From the NCBI RefSeq assembly GCF_900115755.1, contig NZ_FOXQ01000006.1, positions 269,046 to 333,045 on the forward strand: a stretch of DNA of 64,000 nucleotides, written 5' to 3'. This DNA is from Parafilimonas terrae. Lineage in GTDB: Bacteria > Bacteroidota > Bacteroidia > Chitinophagales > Chitinophagaceae. The notes below the pieces were generated by a model, which was not told the DNA's origin, made no database searches, and saw only the letters and a program-made list of their open reading frames with translations. Positions within the stretch are counted from its first letter, which is position 1. Every line of letters starts with the position of its first letter. Of the stretch, positions 9,062 to 18,526 are shown one piece after another. The translations under genes were made by a program, and so were the position numbers.

Positions 9062-9310
9062 TTATTCTGCGGCGCCTTCTACCAAAACCGTTGTTTTGTT
9101 ATCCAGCACTTCTGCAAAACCGCTTTGAATTGTATAGCTGAAAATCTCTGATTTGGTTTTCAAAACCTTTATTTTTCCTTTTCCAAGTGCGGCTACAAGC
9201 GGCGCATGTTTTTCCAGTATTTCAAAAGACCCTTCAATACCTGGCAATTGAACGCCGTGTACTTCTCCGCTGTATAATTTTGTTTCAGGTGTTAATATTT
9301 CTAAAGTCAT
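9062..9310 (-). CDS. atpC: ATP synthase F1 epsilon subunit
   Basis: 82 residues forming only the N-terminal beta-sandwich of epsilon (LEILTPETKLYSGEVHGVQLPGIEGSFEILEKHAPLVAALGKGKI). The C-terminal helical hairpin, which can inhibit the enzyme in longer homologues, is absent; short epsilon subunits are common in Bacteroidota. Lies 87 bases after atpD in the same direction, with an 8-bp-word repeat array between them. The rest of the ATP synthase genes are not in the window. Confidence 0.95.
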   Translation of the reverse strand: MTLEILTPETKLYSGEVHGVQLPGIEGSFEILEKHAPLVAALGKGKIKVLKTKSEIFSYTIQSGFAEVLDNKTTVLVEGAAE

Positions 9311-9312
9311 TT

Positions 9313-9397
9313 TGATGTGCTGATGTGCTGATGTGATAATTTGCTAATAATCTTGTGATTTTCATTAGCAGGATTAGCACATTAGCTTATTTGCTAA

Positions 9398-9400
<3 letters not shown>
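9313..9400. repeat. Facing arrays of degenerate 8-bp words between atpD and atpC
   Basis: 9313-9344 divides into TGATGTGC, TGATGTGC, TGATGTGA, TAATTTGC. From 9364 the pattern inverts as ATTAGCAG, GATTAGCA, CATTAGCT, TATTTGCT. The arms are mutually complementary in part (GCTAAT/ATTAGC), so the atpDC transcript can form a hairpin between the genes. Related in design to the 7-bp arrays elsewhere in this window. It might set the ratio of AtpD to AtpC by RNA processing, which is inference. Confidence 0.55.
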
Positions 9401-10915
<1,515 letters not shown>

Positions 10916-11057
10916 TTAAAATTTGCGCAAAAGTAAGCTTATAGCGCAAGAAAATCGAATAATAGTTAGCAATTCTGATTTTAGATTTCAGTTTTCTGTA
11001 TAAAAAATGTTTAAAATTTACGGATGAATGACAAAGCAATTCCCGAAATAGCAGCTT

Positions 11058-11402
11058 TTATATTTTTTTGGATTGTTTATAGCCGTTTTTCAGCAGCCAT
11101 TGCAGTATTTTTTCCCGCTGATCACCCTGTATAATTATTTCGCCATCTTTAACAGCGCCACCGGTACCACAAAAATTTTTAAGTTTTTTCCCGAGGTCTT
11201 CGAGATCATCCGTTGCGCCAATAAACCCTGTGATTAAACTTACGGTTTTACCACCGCGATGTTTGGTTTCAAGCCGTATCCTCAATTTTTGCTGCGCCGC
11301 AGGCAGGGTTTCCTGCTCATCGTTTTCATCAGCCTGAAAAGAAAAGTTGGGGTCGGTACTGTAAACAAAACCCCTTGAATCTGGTTTGTTTTTCTTACTC
11401 AT
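11058..11402 (-). CDS. SUI1/eIF1-like translation factor (YciH family)
   Basis: 114 residues. An N-terminal polar tail (1-40) precedes an eIF1/SUI1 fold (about 40-110) with the family features RLETKHRGGKTVSLITGF and GKKLKNFCGTGGAVKDGEIIIQGDQREKI. Bacterial YciH proteins are thought to influence start-codon selection on the 30S subunit; the role in this phylum is untested. It starts 11 bases after the stop of nadC and reads the same way, so the two may be co-transcribed. Confidence 0.9.
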   Translation of the reverse strand: MSKKNKPDSRGFVYSTDPNFSFQADENDEQETLPAAQQKLRIRLETKHRGGKTVSLITGFIGATDDLEDLGKKLKNFCGTGGAVKDGEIIIQGDQREKILQWLLKNGYKQSKKI

Positions 11403-11413
11403 ACTTTACACGT

Positions 11414-12274
11414 TCAAATTACAACAGCTTTTAAACTCAGGTCTAAGCTTTGCGCCTGGTGAATTAAGCCGCCCACACTTACATAATCAACGCCGGTTTC
11501 AGCGTAAGATTCAATATTATTCAAATTAATGCCACCGCTGGCTTCAGTTTCAAAATCATTTTTAATAACATCCAGCGCCTCTTTTATTTGGGCGGGCGTA
11601 AAATTATCAACCATAATGCGAAACACTTTGCCTTTGCCAACCGCACACACCTTTTTTACGTCGTCTATATTTCTTGTTTCTACTTCTATTTTCAATCCCG
11701 GTTTTTTTGTTCGCACATACTGCCAGGCCTTTTCAATAGCTTTCTCAATACCCCCGGCATAATCAATATGATTATCTTTCAGCATAATCATATCAAATAA
11801 GCCAAAACGATGATTAACGCCGCCGCCAATACGTACTGCTTCTTTTTCCAGCAACCGAAAATTAGGTGTTGTTTTTCTTGTATCTAACAACCGGGTTTTA
11901 TAGCCTTTTAATTTTTCTGTGTATTGATGAGTTAACGTTGCAATGCCGCTCATTCTTTGCATGCAGTTCAATACCAGTCTTTCGCATTTCAGGATAGTGT
12001 GAATATGCGCTTCTACTTCAAAAGCGTTTTCGCCATTGTGCATGGCTTCGCCATCTTTTTTATAAATATTGAAAATGGAAGAAGGTTCTGTATAATTAAA
12101 AATCTGCAGTGCTATATCAACGCCGGCAATAATACCATCCTGCTTTATTTTTAAAACAGCTTTGCCTTTTTGTGCAGATGGAATACAACTTAATGAAGAG
12201 TGGTCGCCATCGCCAACATCTTCGGCAAGTGCCTCTTTAATTAAATGATGTAAACGTTCGTTGAAAGATTGCAT
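11414..12274 (-). CDS. nadC: Nicotinate-nucleotide pyrophosphorylase (quinolinate phosphoribosyltransferase)
   Basis: Converts quinolinate and PRPP to nicotinate mononucleotide in de novo NAD synthesis. Family blocks: LAEDVGDGDHSSL near the N-terminus, RLLDTRKTTPNFRLLEKEAVRIGGGVNHRFGLFDMIMLKDNH, and the C-terminal EASGGINLNNIESYAETGVDYVSVGGL (quoted as separate conserved stretches). The frame opens 18 codons earlier (12328), but those residues (CSLFIAGNSLNLALNKF) are unlike the family. The Met at 12274 (MQSFNERLHHLI) gives 286 residues, the normal length. Confidence 0.94.
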   Translation of the reverse strand: MQSFNERLHHLIKEALAEDVGDGDHSSLSCIPSAQKGKAVLKIKQDGIIAGVDIALQIFNYTEPSSIFNIYKKDGEAMHNGENAFEVEAHIHTILKCERLVLNCMQRMSGIATLTHQYTEKLKGYKTRLLDTRKTTPNFRLLEKEAVRIGGGVNHRFGLFDMIMLKDNHIDYAGGIEKAIEKAWQYVRTKKPGLKIEVETRNIDDVKKVCAVGKGKVFRIMVDNFTPAQIKEALDVIKNDFETEASGGINLNNIESYAETGVDYVSVGGLIHQAQSLDLSLKAVVI

Positions 12275-12388
12275 GAATTTATTTAGTGCTAAGTTAAGTG
12301 AGTTGCCGGCAATGAATAATGAGCACACTCAAAACAGATCACTTTCTGCTCGCTTTAAGCTAAACAATTCATCGCTTTAAACATTACA

Positions 12389-13480
12389 TTAGTTCTGTTT
12401 AAAACGATTAAATGACCGCCAGTATTTGTCTTTATAAATATTGTATGATATTTCAAATTTATCATCGAAATGGCGTTTTACCTTATCAAACACTTTGGAA
12501 GGTTTGCGAAAATCTTTACAGGCAAAATAAATTTCTCTTATGCTTTCCGCTGTTTGCCTGCCTACATTTAAATAGCCATCGGCATCTTTAAGGTCTTCGC
12601 AAATTTTCTCTTCAATTACATTCAGCAGTTCTGCCACTGTTTTGTCCGGCATGCCGCCGCCATACTCGCCTTTATATTTTATTTCAAATTCGCCAATCCA
12701 GGGATGTGAACTTTTGCCATCCCATTCAAGCAAATCCATATTCATGGTTGCAATTAAGGAGTTCCCGTTTTTTAATGCAACCTTGAGTGTTGCATATTGA
12801 TCGTTTTCAGAGCTGTGGCGTATGCCATCATATTTTTCAACAAATTCTTTCTCCCGCCATTTTAAATAGGTTTTTAATTTTTCTATCGGGATAAGCGGCC
12901 GGTTAGCCAATGCTTTCCTGATTACTTTCATATTATCTATCGTCGTTGCAAAATTTAATTCGCCTATATAATTATCAAGGAAAACATAAACACCGTTTGT
13001 AATTGCCTGCCAGTTATCTTCAACCAAATCATCATGTACTATGGATATATTTATTTCATCCGGATATTCATCGTCACCGTTTTCATAAAACCAAATATTC
13101 TCACTGTTGAAAGAATAGCCAGACATGTTTATAACGACATTCTTTATATCAAGTGCAGGTTTTAGCGCCGTGAATTTCCAGCCTTTGATTTTAGGGGCAG
13201 CAGCCACCAGTTCTTCAATAAAAACAATATTTTTAATTACGCCTTCTGCAGTAAATATTAATTCAACAGTATTATCGTTGCTCATACCGGTAAGATAAAA
13301 TATATCTTTACTTACCTCATTTAATTTAGGCGCAAGCTTATTGAAAAAGGCTTCTTCAATATTGCCCTTATTTTTTATTACGGTGTGAAAATCTTTTTCA
13401 TTTTTCTGAAACCAGTCCCAAAAATTCCTGTACAGATCCGATTGAAATCTTTTGGTAAAAATTTTTTTGAGAAGTCCCAT
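12389..13480 (-). CDS. Uncharacterised protein with probable C-terminal DUF695 domain
   Basis: 363 residues with no signal peptide or membrane segment. The N-terminal half (FWDWFQKNEKDFHTVI..., then IFYLTGMSNDNTVELIFTAEG) I do not assign. The C-terminal part, with LNVGRQTAESIREIYFACKDFRKP and the ending YKDKYWRSFNRF, resembles the DUF695 pattern of small acidic/aromatic proteins. This is recognition by eye and could be wrong. It stands alone; a 79-base palindromic element separates it from the rhodanese gene downstream. Function unknown. Confidence 0.7.
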   Translation of the reverse strand: MGLLKKIFTKRFQSDLYRNFWDWFQKNEKDFHTVIKNKGNIEEAFFNKLAPKLNEVSKDIFYLTGMSNDNTVELIFTAEGVIKNIVFIEELVAAAPKIKGWKFTALKPALDIKNVVINMSGYSFNSENIWFYENGDDEYPDEINISIVHDDLVEDNWQAITNGVYVFLDNYIGELNFATTIDNMKVIRKALANRPLIPIEKLKTYLKWREKEFVEKYDGIRHSSENDQYATLKVALKNGNSLIATMNMDLLEWDGKSSHPWIGEFEIKYKGEYGGGMPDKTVAELLNVIEEKICEDLKDADGYLNVGRQTAESIREIYFACKDFRKPSKVFDKVKRHFDDKFEISYNIYKDKYWRSFNRFKQN

Positions 13481-13543
13481 GATTTTGTGATTTAGAGTTG
13501 TTGTAGAATATTTAAGAGTTAATTGTTTGCAGCAGCCGCTGCT

Positions 13544-13622
13544 AAATTACATATTATTTTGATTGCCCGCGCTGAGGGCTAAGCAAAGCGGGCTTAATCA
13601 AAATATGGATAAATATGTAATT
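13544..13622. repeat. 79-base palindromic element
   Basis: AAATTACATATTATTTTGAT at the left pairs with ATCAAAATATGGATAAATAT and following bases at the right. A GC-rich inner stem GCCCGC/GCGGGC (13565-13570 and 13588-13593) closes a 17-base loop. The two halves are almost perfect inverted copies, stronger than needed for a terminator. Likely a miniature inverted-repeat element or a transcript-processing signal between two minus-strand genes. Confidence 0.6.
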
Positions 13623-13647
13623 TATAAATTATACGGGCAAGGCATTT

Positions 13648-13962
13648 TTAGCTGCCTGCACCAAAATTTTGCTGCCACGCCAGCATGCCGCCTGTCAGGT
13701 TTTTTACATTTTCAAATCCCAACTGCTCAAGTATCATTGCTGCCTGGCCGCTGCGGTTGCCACTTCTGCAATACACCACCACTTCATCTTTTTTCCAGTC
13801 ATCAACAGGTTCTGTTTGCATATTGCGTACTTCACCAAGCGGAAGCAGCGTGCCGCCAATATTAAATTCAGCATTTTCGTTTGGTTCCCTTACATCCAAA
13901 AGATGAATTTTTTCTCCTGCATCAAGGCGTTGTTTTAATTCCTGTACTGTTATTGTTTGCAT
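13648..13962 (-). CDS. Single-domain rhodanese-like protein
   Basis: 104 residues forming one rhodanese domain. The conserved LLDVREPNE (near 22-30) and the active-site loop VVYCRSGNRSGQAA, with the persulfide-forming Cys at residue 65, are intact. Single-domain rhodaneses move sulfane sulfur between acceptors in the cytoplasm; no particular partner is indicated. The gene begins 12 bases after the PASTA-protein stop on the same strand, so a ddl-PASTA-rhodanese transcript is likely. Confidence 0.92.
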   Translation of the reverse strand: MQTITVQELKQRLDAGEKIHLLDVREPNENAEFNIGGTLLPLGEVRNMQTEPVDDWKKDEVVVYCRSGNRSGQAAMILEQLGFENVKNLTGGMLAWQQNFGAGS

Positions 13963-13974
13963 AATAGATTTTTA

Positions 13975-14799
13975 TTAATTATTAATAACCGGCGGAGTTA
14001 CAGATGAATCTTTTACCGGCGGGGTTGTACTTATCCATATATCCATCATTTGCCCGGCGCGAATACGGTTATTTACTCTTTCACCGCTTGGCAATAATGT
14101 TGTTGGGTCAGGGTTTTGGCGAACAATATAGGCATTGGCCGTATCTGCAACCGCACCTTCCGTGAGTATTACACCTATGCCTATATTATCCCCCGATAAA
14201 TATTCCTTTGCCTGAGACACCGTTAAACCCACAAGATCGGGAACAGCAAGCTGTGTATCACCAAGCCCGTTACCAAGCACAAGGTCTATGGCAGTGCTCA
14301 TTGGCACTTTGGTACCCGGGTTTACTGTTTTTCCATTCAGCAACTGGTCTTTAACCGCATTGCGGGCAATATCCGGCGTATAACTTATGTTACCCAGTTT
14401 AAGCCCCAGGCTTTCCAAAAACATTTGCGCACTTCTGTAAGAGAATCCTTTCAGATCGGGCATTTCAATTAATGGCGGGGTTGCACGGTTTATAGTTAGA
14501 TAAATAGTGCGGTTTGCTTTTACTACTTCTTCACTTTCGGGAGATTGCTTAATTACAGTAAGCGGCGGCACGGAATCAATATATACAGAATCCTGTACAG
14601 CAACCTGGAATTTTTTTTGTTTCAGGAAGCTGATTGCATCTGCCAATGTTTTTCCTGTTACATCCGGTATGGATATAGATTCATTATGTTTTGTAACAGA
14701 GCTGAGTGAAAAGAAAAACGCAAAAATTATTAATAAAAGCAGCGCTATTGCCACTAACAGGTTTACAAAAAAAGAACGTTGCGTTATGAATTTAAACAT
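13975..14799 (-). CDS. Membrane-anchored PASTA-domain protein
   Basis: 274 residues. A single transmembrane helix (about 10-33, LLVAIALLLLIIFAFFF) is followed by three PASTA repeats outside the membrane, starting at IPDVTGKTLADA, MPDLKGFSYRSA and VPDLVGLTVSQA. A Pro/Thr-rich tail ends the protein. In Ser/Thr kinases and penicillin-binding proteins PASTA repeats bind peptidoglycan or muropeptides. There is no kinase or transpeptidase domain here, so this is a PASTA-only protein. Adjacency to ddl (21 bases) supports a cell-wall role. Confidence 0.9.
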   Translation of the reverse strand: MFKFITQRSFFVNLLVAIALLLLIIFAFFFSLSSVTKHNESISIPDVTGKTLADAISFLKQKKFQVAVQDSVYIDSVPPLTVIKQSPESEEVVKANRTIYLTINRATPPLIEMPDLKGFSYRSAQMFLESLGLKLGNISYTPDIARNAVKDQLLNGKTVNPGTKVPMSTAIDLVLGNGLGDTQLAVPDLVGLTVSQAKEYLSGDNIGIGVILTEGAVADTANAYIVRQNPDPTTLLPSGERVNNRIRAGQMMDIWISTTPPVKDSSVTPPVINN

Positions 14800-14820
14800 T
14801 AATGATTTGTTTCTTATTAA

Positions 14821-15804
14821 TTAATTCCAGCATTCTTCAATAAGCGCTGTATAAAACTGCTCCAGCGTCCACCCCATTGCTTTTACCTGTTGCGGAATAA
14901 GGCTTGCCGCACTCTGACCGGGCACGGTATTTACTTCCAGCATAAAAGGCTCGCCTTTAGCTTCGTTGTAAATAAAATCTATTCTCACCACACCACGGCA
15001 ATTTAATACCGAATATATTTTTCTTGCAGCTACCTGCACTTTTTCAATAATTGCAGGATCTGCCTGCGCCGGCGTAATCTCTTCGCTTAAACCTTTATAT
15101 TTCGCTTCAAAATCAAAAAAATCCTTCTTCGATTTTACTTCTGTAATGGGCAATGTAATTATTTCGCCTTTTGTTTTAAATACACCAATTGTAAATTCCC
15201 GGCCCTCAATAAATTCTTCAATCAGCACCTGGTCATCTTCATTAAAAGCTTTCTGTAAAGCTATTCCAATTTCCTCCGAAGGCCGGTTTACTTTACTCAT
15301 GCCTATGCTCGACCCTCCATTATTGGGCTTCACAAACACCGGGAACTTCAATTTATGAATAATGTCTTCCTCGTTTATAACATCGTTTCTAAAAACATGC
15401 ATGGATTTGGCAACGTTTATTCCTGCGAAACCTGCAACGGCAACTGTATATCGCTTATTAAAAGTCAGGGCCGATGTGGCCGCATCGCAGGTTGTATAAG
15501 GTAACCCTATACAATCAAAATAGCCCTGCAGTTTTCCATCTTCACCAGGCGTACCATGAATGCACATTAATACGCCGTCAAAATTTATTTTTTCGTCGTT
15601 TACAGTTATTGAAAAATCGTTTTTATCAACACTTATTTTTTCCCCGTTGGCATCTTCATAAAACCATCCTTCCGGGTTTATATCGATAAGATAAACATCA
15701 TATTTATTTCTGTCAACATTATTGTTTACCGTTACCACGCTTTGATAGCTTATTTCAGATTCGCGGCTATAACCACCAGTAAGCAATGCAATTTTTTTCT
15801 TCAT
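14821..15804 (-). CDS. ddl: D-alanine--D-alanine ligase
   Basis: ATP-grasp enzyme that makes the D-Ala-D-Ala dipeptide for peptidoglycan precursors in the cytoplasm. 327 residues. Seen are the N-terminal LTGGYSRESEISYQS, the substrate loop MCIHGTPGEDGKLQGYFD, KPNNGGSSIGMSKV and the metal-binding GVVRIDFIYN...FMLEVNTVPGQS. The gene heads a likely three-gene transcript with the PASTA and rhodanese genes. Confidence 0.96.
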   Translation of the reverse strand: MKKKIALLTGGYSRESEISYQSVVTVNNNVDRNKYDVYLIDINPEGWFYEDANGEKISVDKNDFSITVNDEKINFDGVLMCIHGTPGEDGKLQGYFDCIGLPYTTCDAATSALTFNKRYTVAVAGFAGINVAKSMHVFRNDVINEEDIIHKLKFPVFVKPNNGGSSIGMSKVNRPSEEIGIALQKAFNEDDQVLIEEFIEGREFTIGVFKTKGEIITLPITEVKSKKDFFDFEAKYKGLSEEITPAQADPAIIEKVQVAARKIYSVLNCRGVVRIDFIYNEAKGEPFMLEVNTVPGQSAASLIPQQVKAMGWTLEQFYTALIEECWN

Positions 15805-15813
15805 AACCTTTTT

Positions 15814-15939
15814 ATGAAACGCAAAGAAATAGAAAAAAAGTACAAGCCATTCCTAAATCATTGCCGCTTTTTATTCTACCCGTTAGCTGCCGGCGGCAAC
15901 AGGCAAAAACATTATTGGCACACAGAAGATTATGGCTGA
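15814..15939 (+). CDS. Possible 41-residue small protein
   Basis: A plus-strand frame from ATG 15814 to TGA 15937-15939 encodes MKRKEIEKKYKPFLNHCRFL and further residues ending HTEDYG. It fills the 125-base gap between two minus-strand genes and overlaps the last 10 bases of the downstream one. It is basic, with an amphipathic look and no recognised domain. The only support is that the frame fills the gap and reads like a protein; it could easily be chance. Confidence 0.25.
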   Translation: MKRKEIEKKYKPFLNHCRFLFYPLAAGGNRQKHYWHTEDYG

Positions 15940-17336
15940 TACTCCACTACCACTCTTGCATTTTTTTGTTTATCGCTTGATACAAACAACTGGTAGCGCT
16001 TGCCACCTGTTGTAATAATCATCAATGCTGTATTGGGCGGAATGGAGCCGAGGTTATCGGCCACCATCACAAATTCATGCATTGTGTTGCCGGCATCGGC
16101 TTTCACATTAATTGTAACAGGCTTATCCGTTAAACCTTTTTTCCAGGCAATAACCTCGTTGTTATGATATACCGTTATGGTATCGCCATCAATATCGCCG
16201 TTATCATACAATTCAATCTTAATATCAGGTTGATTGGTAACAATCGTTCTGATAAGCGGGTTACTCCTTGTTTTAATAACCTCCGGCACCGGTATCTTTA
16301 TTTTTTCCGGGATAACTTCAGGCGCTTTTGCCGGCGGCTGTGTTTTCACAACTGTATCAGGTTTTGGCGCTGAGGGATGTGCCGGCATTTTATTCTTCGC
16401 AATTGCATCTGCTTTTTTAATACGGTTTATCAAATCATTTACCTGGTTTGTATTGGTTACATCAAGCCGTTCTTTAAAACCAGGCAATTTATTTTTTAAA
16501 GCTGCAATTGTTTTAGGCCCGGCAACGCCATCCGCAGGCACGCCCAACGCGGTTTGCAGCCGTTTGGCATTTGCTTTTGAAATATCATTTGCCGGCGATG
16601 GCGTTTTTACGGTAGCAGAAGAATTAGTTTTCTTAATACGGTCTATGAGTTTGTTAATAGCATCCGTATCATTAAAATCCGGTTCATCGTTATAACCGGG
16701 CAGTTTTTTTCTAAGAGCCGCCATGGTTTTAGGGCCGGCCTTTCCATCTGCCGGAACACCCAGCGCTGATTGCAGTTTTTTTGTATTACTTGTTATAACT
16801 GTATTTTTAGAAGATGGCCTTGGCCCGATGCGATCCTGCGGTGAAGGCGCCGATGGTTTTTTCTTCAGCAAAAAATCTTCTTTATGAAAATCTGATTCCT
16901 GCACCCTTTCCAGGTAAACGGTGCCGCTGCCACAATCAGTTTTGCTGTTTACGTTTATGCTTGTAAAGGTGCCGCTGAGAATTTCTTTTCCATCCTGTTT
17001 TGAATATTCAAGGTTGCATGTCATAGCGCAGGCCTCACTGTTACCAGCCATTTTAAGCTCAACAAGCTTTAATTCCTTTATAAGGGCGCTTTCTGTTTTT
17101 GGAAACCATATACCTTCAAATGTGGCCTTACCATAAAAAACAGTGGTGCGGTAAGAATAAGTTACGCCTTTTATAGAATTGTTATTCAACTGATCTATCT
17201 GCACTTCGTATTTATAATATTGCTGAAAAGGCGGTGCGCCGGCATAAAAATTACCACGCCAGATGCCGGTTAAATCCTGGGTGAAAGCCGGGCACAGAAA
17301 AAACATCAGCAATAACAACAAGAAAAAGCGCTTCAT
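15930..17336 (-). CDS. Secreted protein with two peptidoglycan-binding repeats and a conserved C-terminal beta domain
   Basis: 468 residues with a signal peptide (1-19, ending CPAFT). Residues about 20-150 are a beta-rich domain opening LTGIWRGNFY, with paired Cys. Two PG_binding_1-like repeats follow, LQSALGVPADGKAGPKTMAA and LQTALGVPADGVAGPKTIAA, each with a trailing INKLIDRIKK/VNDLINRIKK helix. Pro/Lys linkers lead to a final 105-residue domain (IKIELYDNGDIDGDTITVYHNNE ... MHEFVMVADNLGSIPPNTALM). The same first and last domains recur in the gene at 23718-24914. Probably periplasmic or surface-bound to the cell wall; activity unknown. Confidence 0.8.
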   Translation of the reverse strand: MKRFFLLLLLMFFLCPAFTQDLTGIWRGNFYAGAPPFQQYYKYEVQIDQLNNNSIKGVTYSYRTTVFYGKATFEGIWFPKTESALIKELKLVELKMAGNSEACAMTCNLEYSKQDGKEILSGTFTSINVNSKTDCGSGTVYLERVQESDFHKEDFLLKKKPSAPSPQDRIGPRPSSKNTVITSNTKKLQSALGVPADGKAGPKTMAALRKKLPGYNDEPDFNDTDAINKLIDRIKKTNSSATVKTPSPANDISKANAKRLQTALGVPADGVAGPKTIAALKNKLPGFKERLDVTNTNQVNDLINRIKKADAIAKNKMPAHPSAPKPDTVVKTQPPAKAPEVIPEKIKIPVPEVIKTRSNPLIRTIVTNQPDIKIELYDNGDIDGDTITVYHNNEVIAWKKGLTDKPVTINVKADAGNTMHEFVMVADNLGSIPPNTALMIITTGGKRYQLFVSSDKQKNARVVVEYQP

Positions 17337-17401
17337 GTTACAAATCTAATTTTCAGCATTAAAAGGAAGCGTTAAGGTTTGGCTTATTTAATGAGCTGCA
17401 G

Positions 17402-17959
17402 TTAACGCGGTTTCCATATAATTTCGGCTGCATGCAATTCCTGTGCAGTAAAACGGGCAAGCACAAAAAGATAATCACTCAGCCGGTTAAGGTACTTTAA
17501 TATAAGCGGTTCAATAAACAATTCGTGCTGCTGCATATTTACGCATAAACGCTCTGTGCGCCTGCAAACACAACGTGCAATATGTGTTGCAGAAACAGCC
17601 ACATGCCCGCCCGGCAGGATAAAATTTTTCATGACAGGCAATTGTTCATTCATATTATCTATTTCGTTTTCAAGTATAGTAATATCATCTTCCCGTAAAT
17701 CAGGAATATGCATGCCGGTTTCTTTTCGAGGATCGCAGGCAAGAGATGAACCTATTACAAATAACCGGTCCTGCACCAGTTTTAAAACCTCACGCTGATG
17801 TTCATCAGGCGTATAATCCGTTACAAGGCCAATATGTGAATTTAATTCATCAACAGTACCATAGGTTTCGATACGGATATCATTTTTAAGAATTTTCGTT
17901 CCGCCAATAAGAACGGTTTTTCCCTTATCTCCCGTTTTTGTATAAATCTTCGTTGACAT
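17402..17959 (-). CDS. Cob(I)yrinic acid a,c-diamide adenosyltransferase (PduO type)
   Basis: Transfers the adenosyl group of ATP to cob(I)alamin to form adenosylcobalamin. 185 residues, five-helix ATR fold. The ATP-binding N-terminus KIYTKTGDKGKTVLIGG and the helix RCVCRRTERLCV, with the Arg pair and Glu essential in PduO-type enzymes, are present. The gene stands alone here. The cobalamin-dependent QueG at 4.4 kb uses the cofactor family, but QueG does not need this gene specifically. Confidence 0.93.
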   Translation of the reverse strand: MSTKIYTKTGDKGKTVLIGGTKILKNDIRIETYGTVDELNSHIGLVTDYTPDEHQREVLKLVQDRLFVIGSSLACDPRKETGMHIPDLREDDITILENEIDNMNEQLPVMKNFILPGGHVAVSATHIARCVCRRTERLCVNMQQHELFIEPLILKYLNRLSDYLFVLARFTAQELHAAEIIWKPR

Positions 17960-18024
17960 AGGGTAAAGTTAAGTACTTGCGCATCATTCTCACAGGCTTA
18001 AACTTTAAAGTTATATGTATAAAA

Positions 18025-18060
18025 AAGAAAAAATGACTTGCGGTTAATACAAGTCATTTT
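18025..18060 (-). terminator. Terminator downstream of the small lipoprotein gene
   Basis: AAATGACTTG (18031-18040) and CAAGTCATTT (18050-18059) form a 10-bp stem with a 9-base loop. Read on the minus strand the stem is followed by TTTTTCTTTTTT, so it would end transcripts coming from the small lipoprotein gene about 100 bases upstream. Confidence 0.75.
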
Positions 18061-18157
18061 GCATATAGGAAGAAGCTGTTATCTGATAAAGATTTCCAAA
18101 ACACCTGATCAATAATTCATACAAATTTTAAATAAGACAAACCAACAGTTCATTGAA

Positions 18158-18316
18158 TTAGTTATCATGTATCTCAACTTTTGGCGGTGGCGGCGGTGGT
18201 TCACCGGGAGCCGGATGTTTGGGAACTTTTACGGTAGCGGTACAGGAACAAAGCATTATTGCCGCTATTACTATTGCACTTACAGGCTTTAATATTTTTC
18301 CGGAAATATTTTTCAT
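18158..18316 (-). CDS. Small Pro-rich lipoprotein
   Basis: 52 residues from the Met at 18316: a basic start, a hydrophobic stretch and a lipobox (IMLCSC, Cys near 24), then a mature part with PPPPPP and the ending KVEIHDN. A longer frame reaches 18469, but its extra N-terminus would place the signal peptide internally, so the short form is preferred. Such short lipoproteins are often missed. The mature region is too short for a domain; it may be a surface or periplasmic tether. Followed by a good terminator, which supports it as a real unit. Confidence 0.6.
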   Translation of the reverse strand: MKNISGKILKPVSAIVIAAIMLCSCTATVKVPKHPAPGEPPPPPPKVEIHDN

Positions 18317-18526
18317 AGTAAAAGGTTTTATAAGCATAATAATTATAAAACCATGCCATAAAATCATTATGAAACAAAAACAAATGTTTAAACGCTGTTT
18401 ATAAAGCTCCGCTTTCGTTTCACCGTCAGGCTTTATAAAACCACGATACATTCCTTCGGCATAGTTCACTATTATTATTTTGCTTTGCAGAAAAATATTT
18501 CAACTTCATATTAAATCAACATTGTT

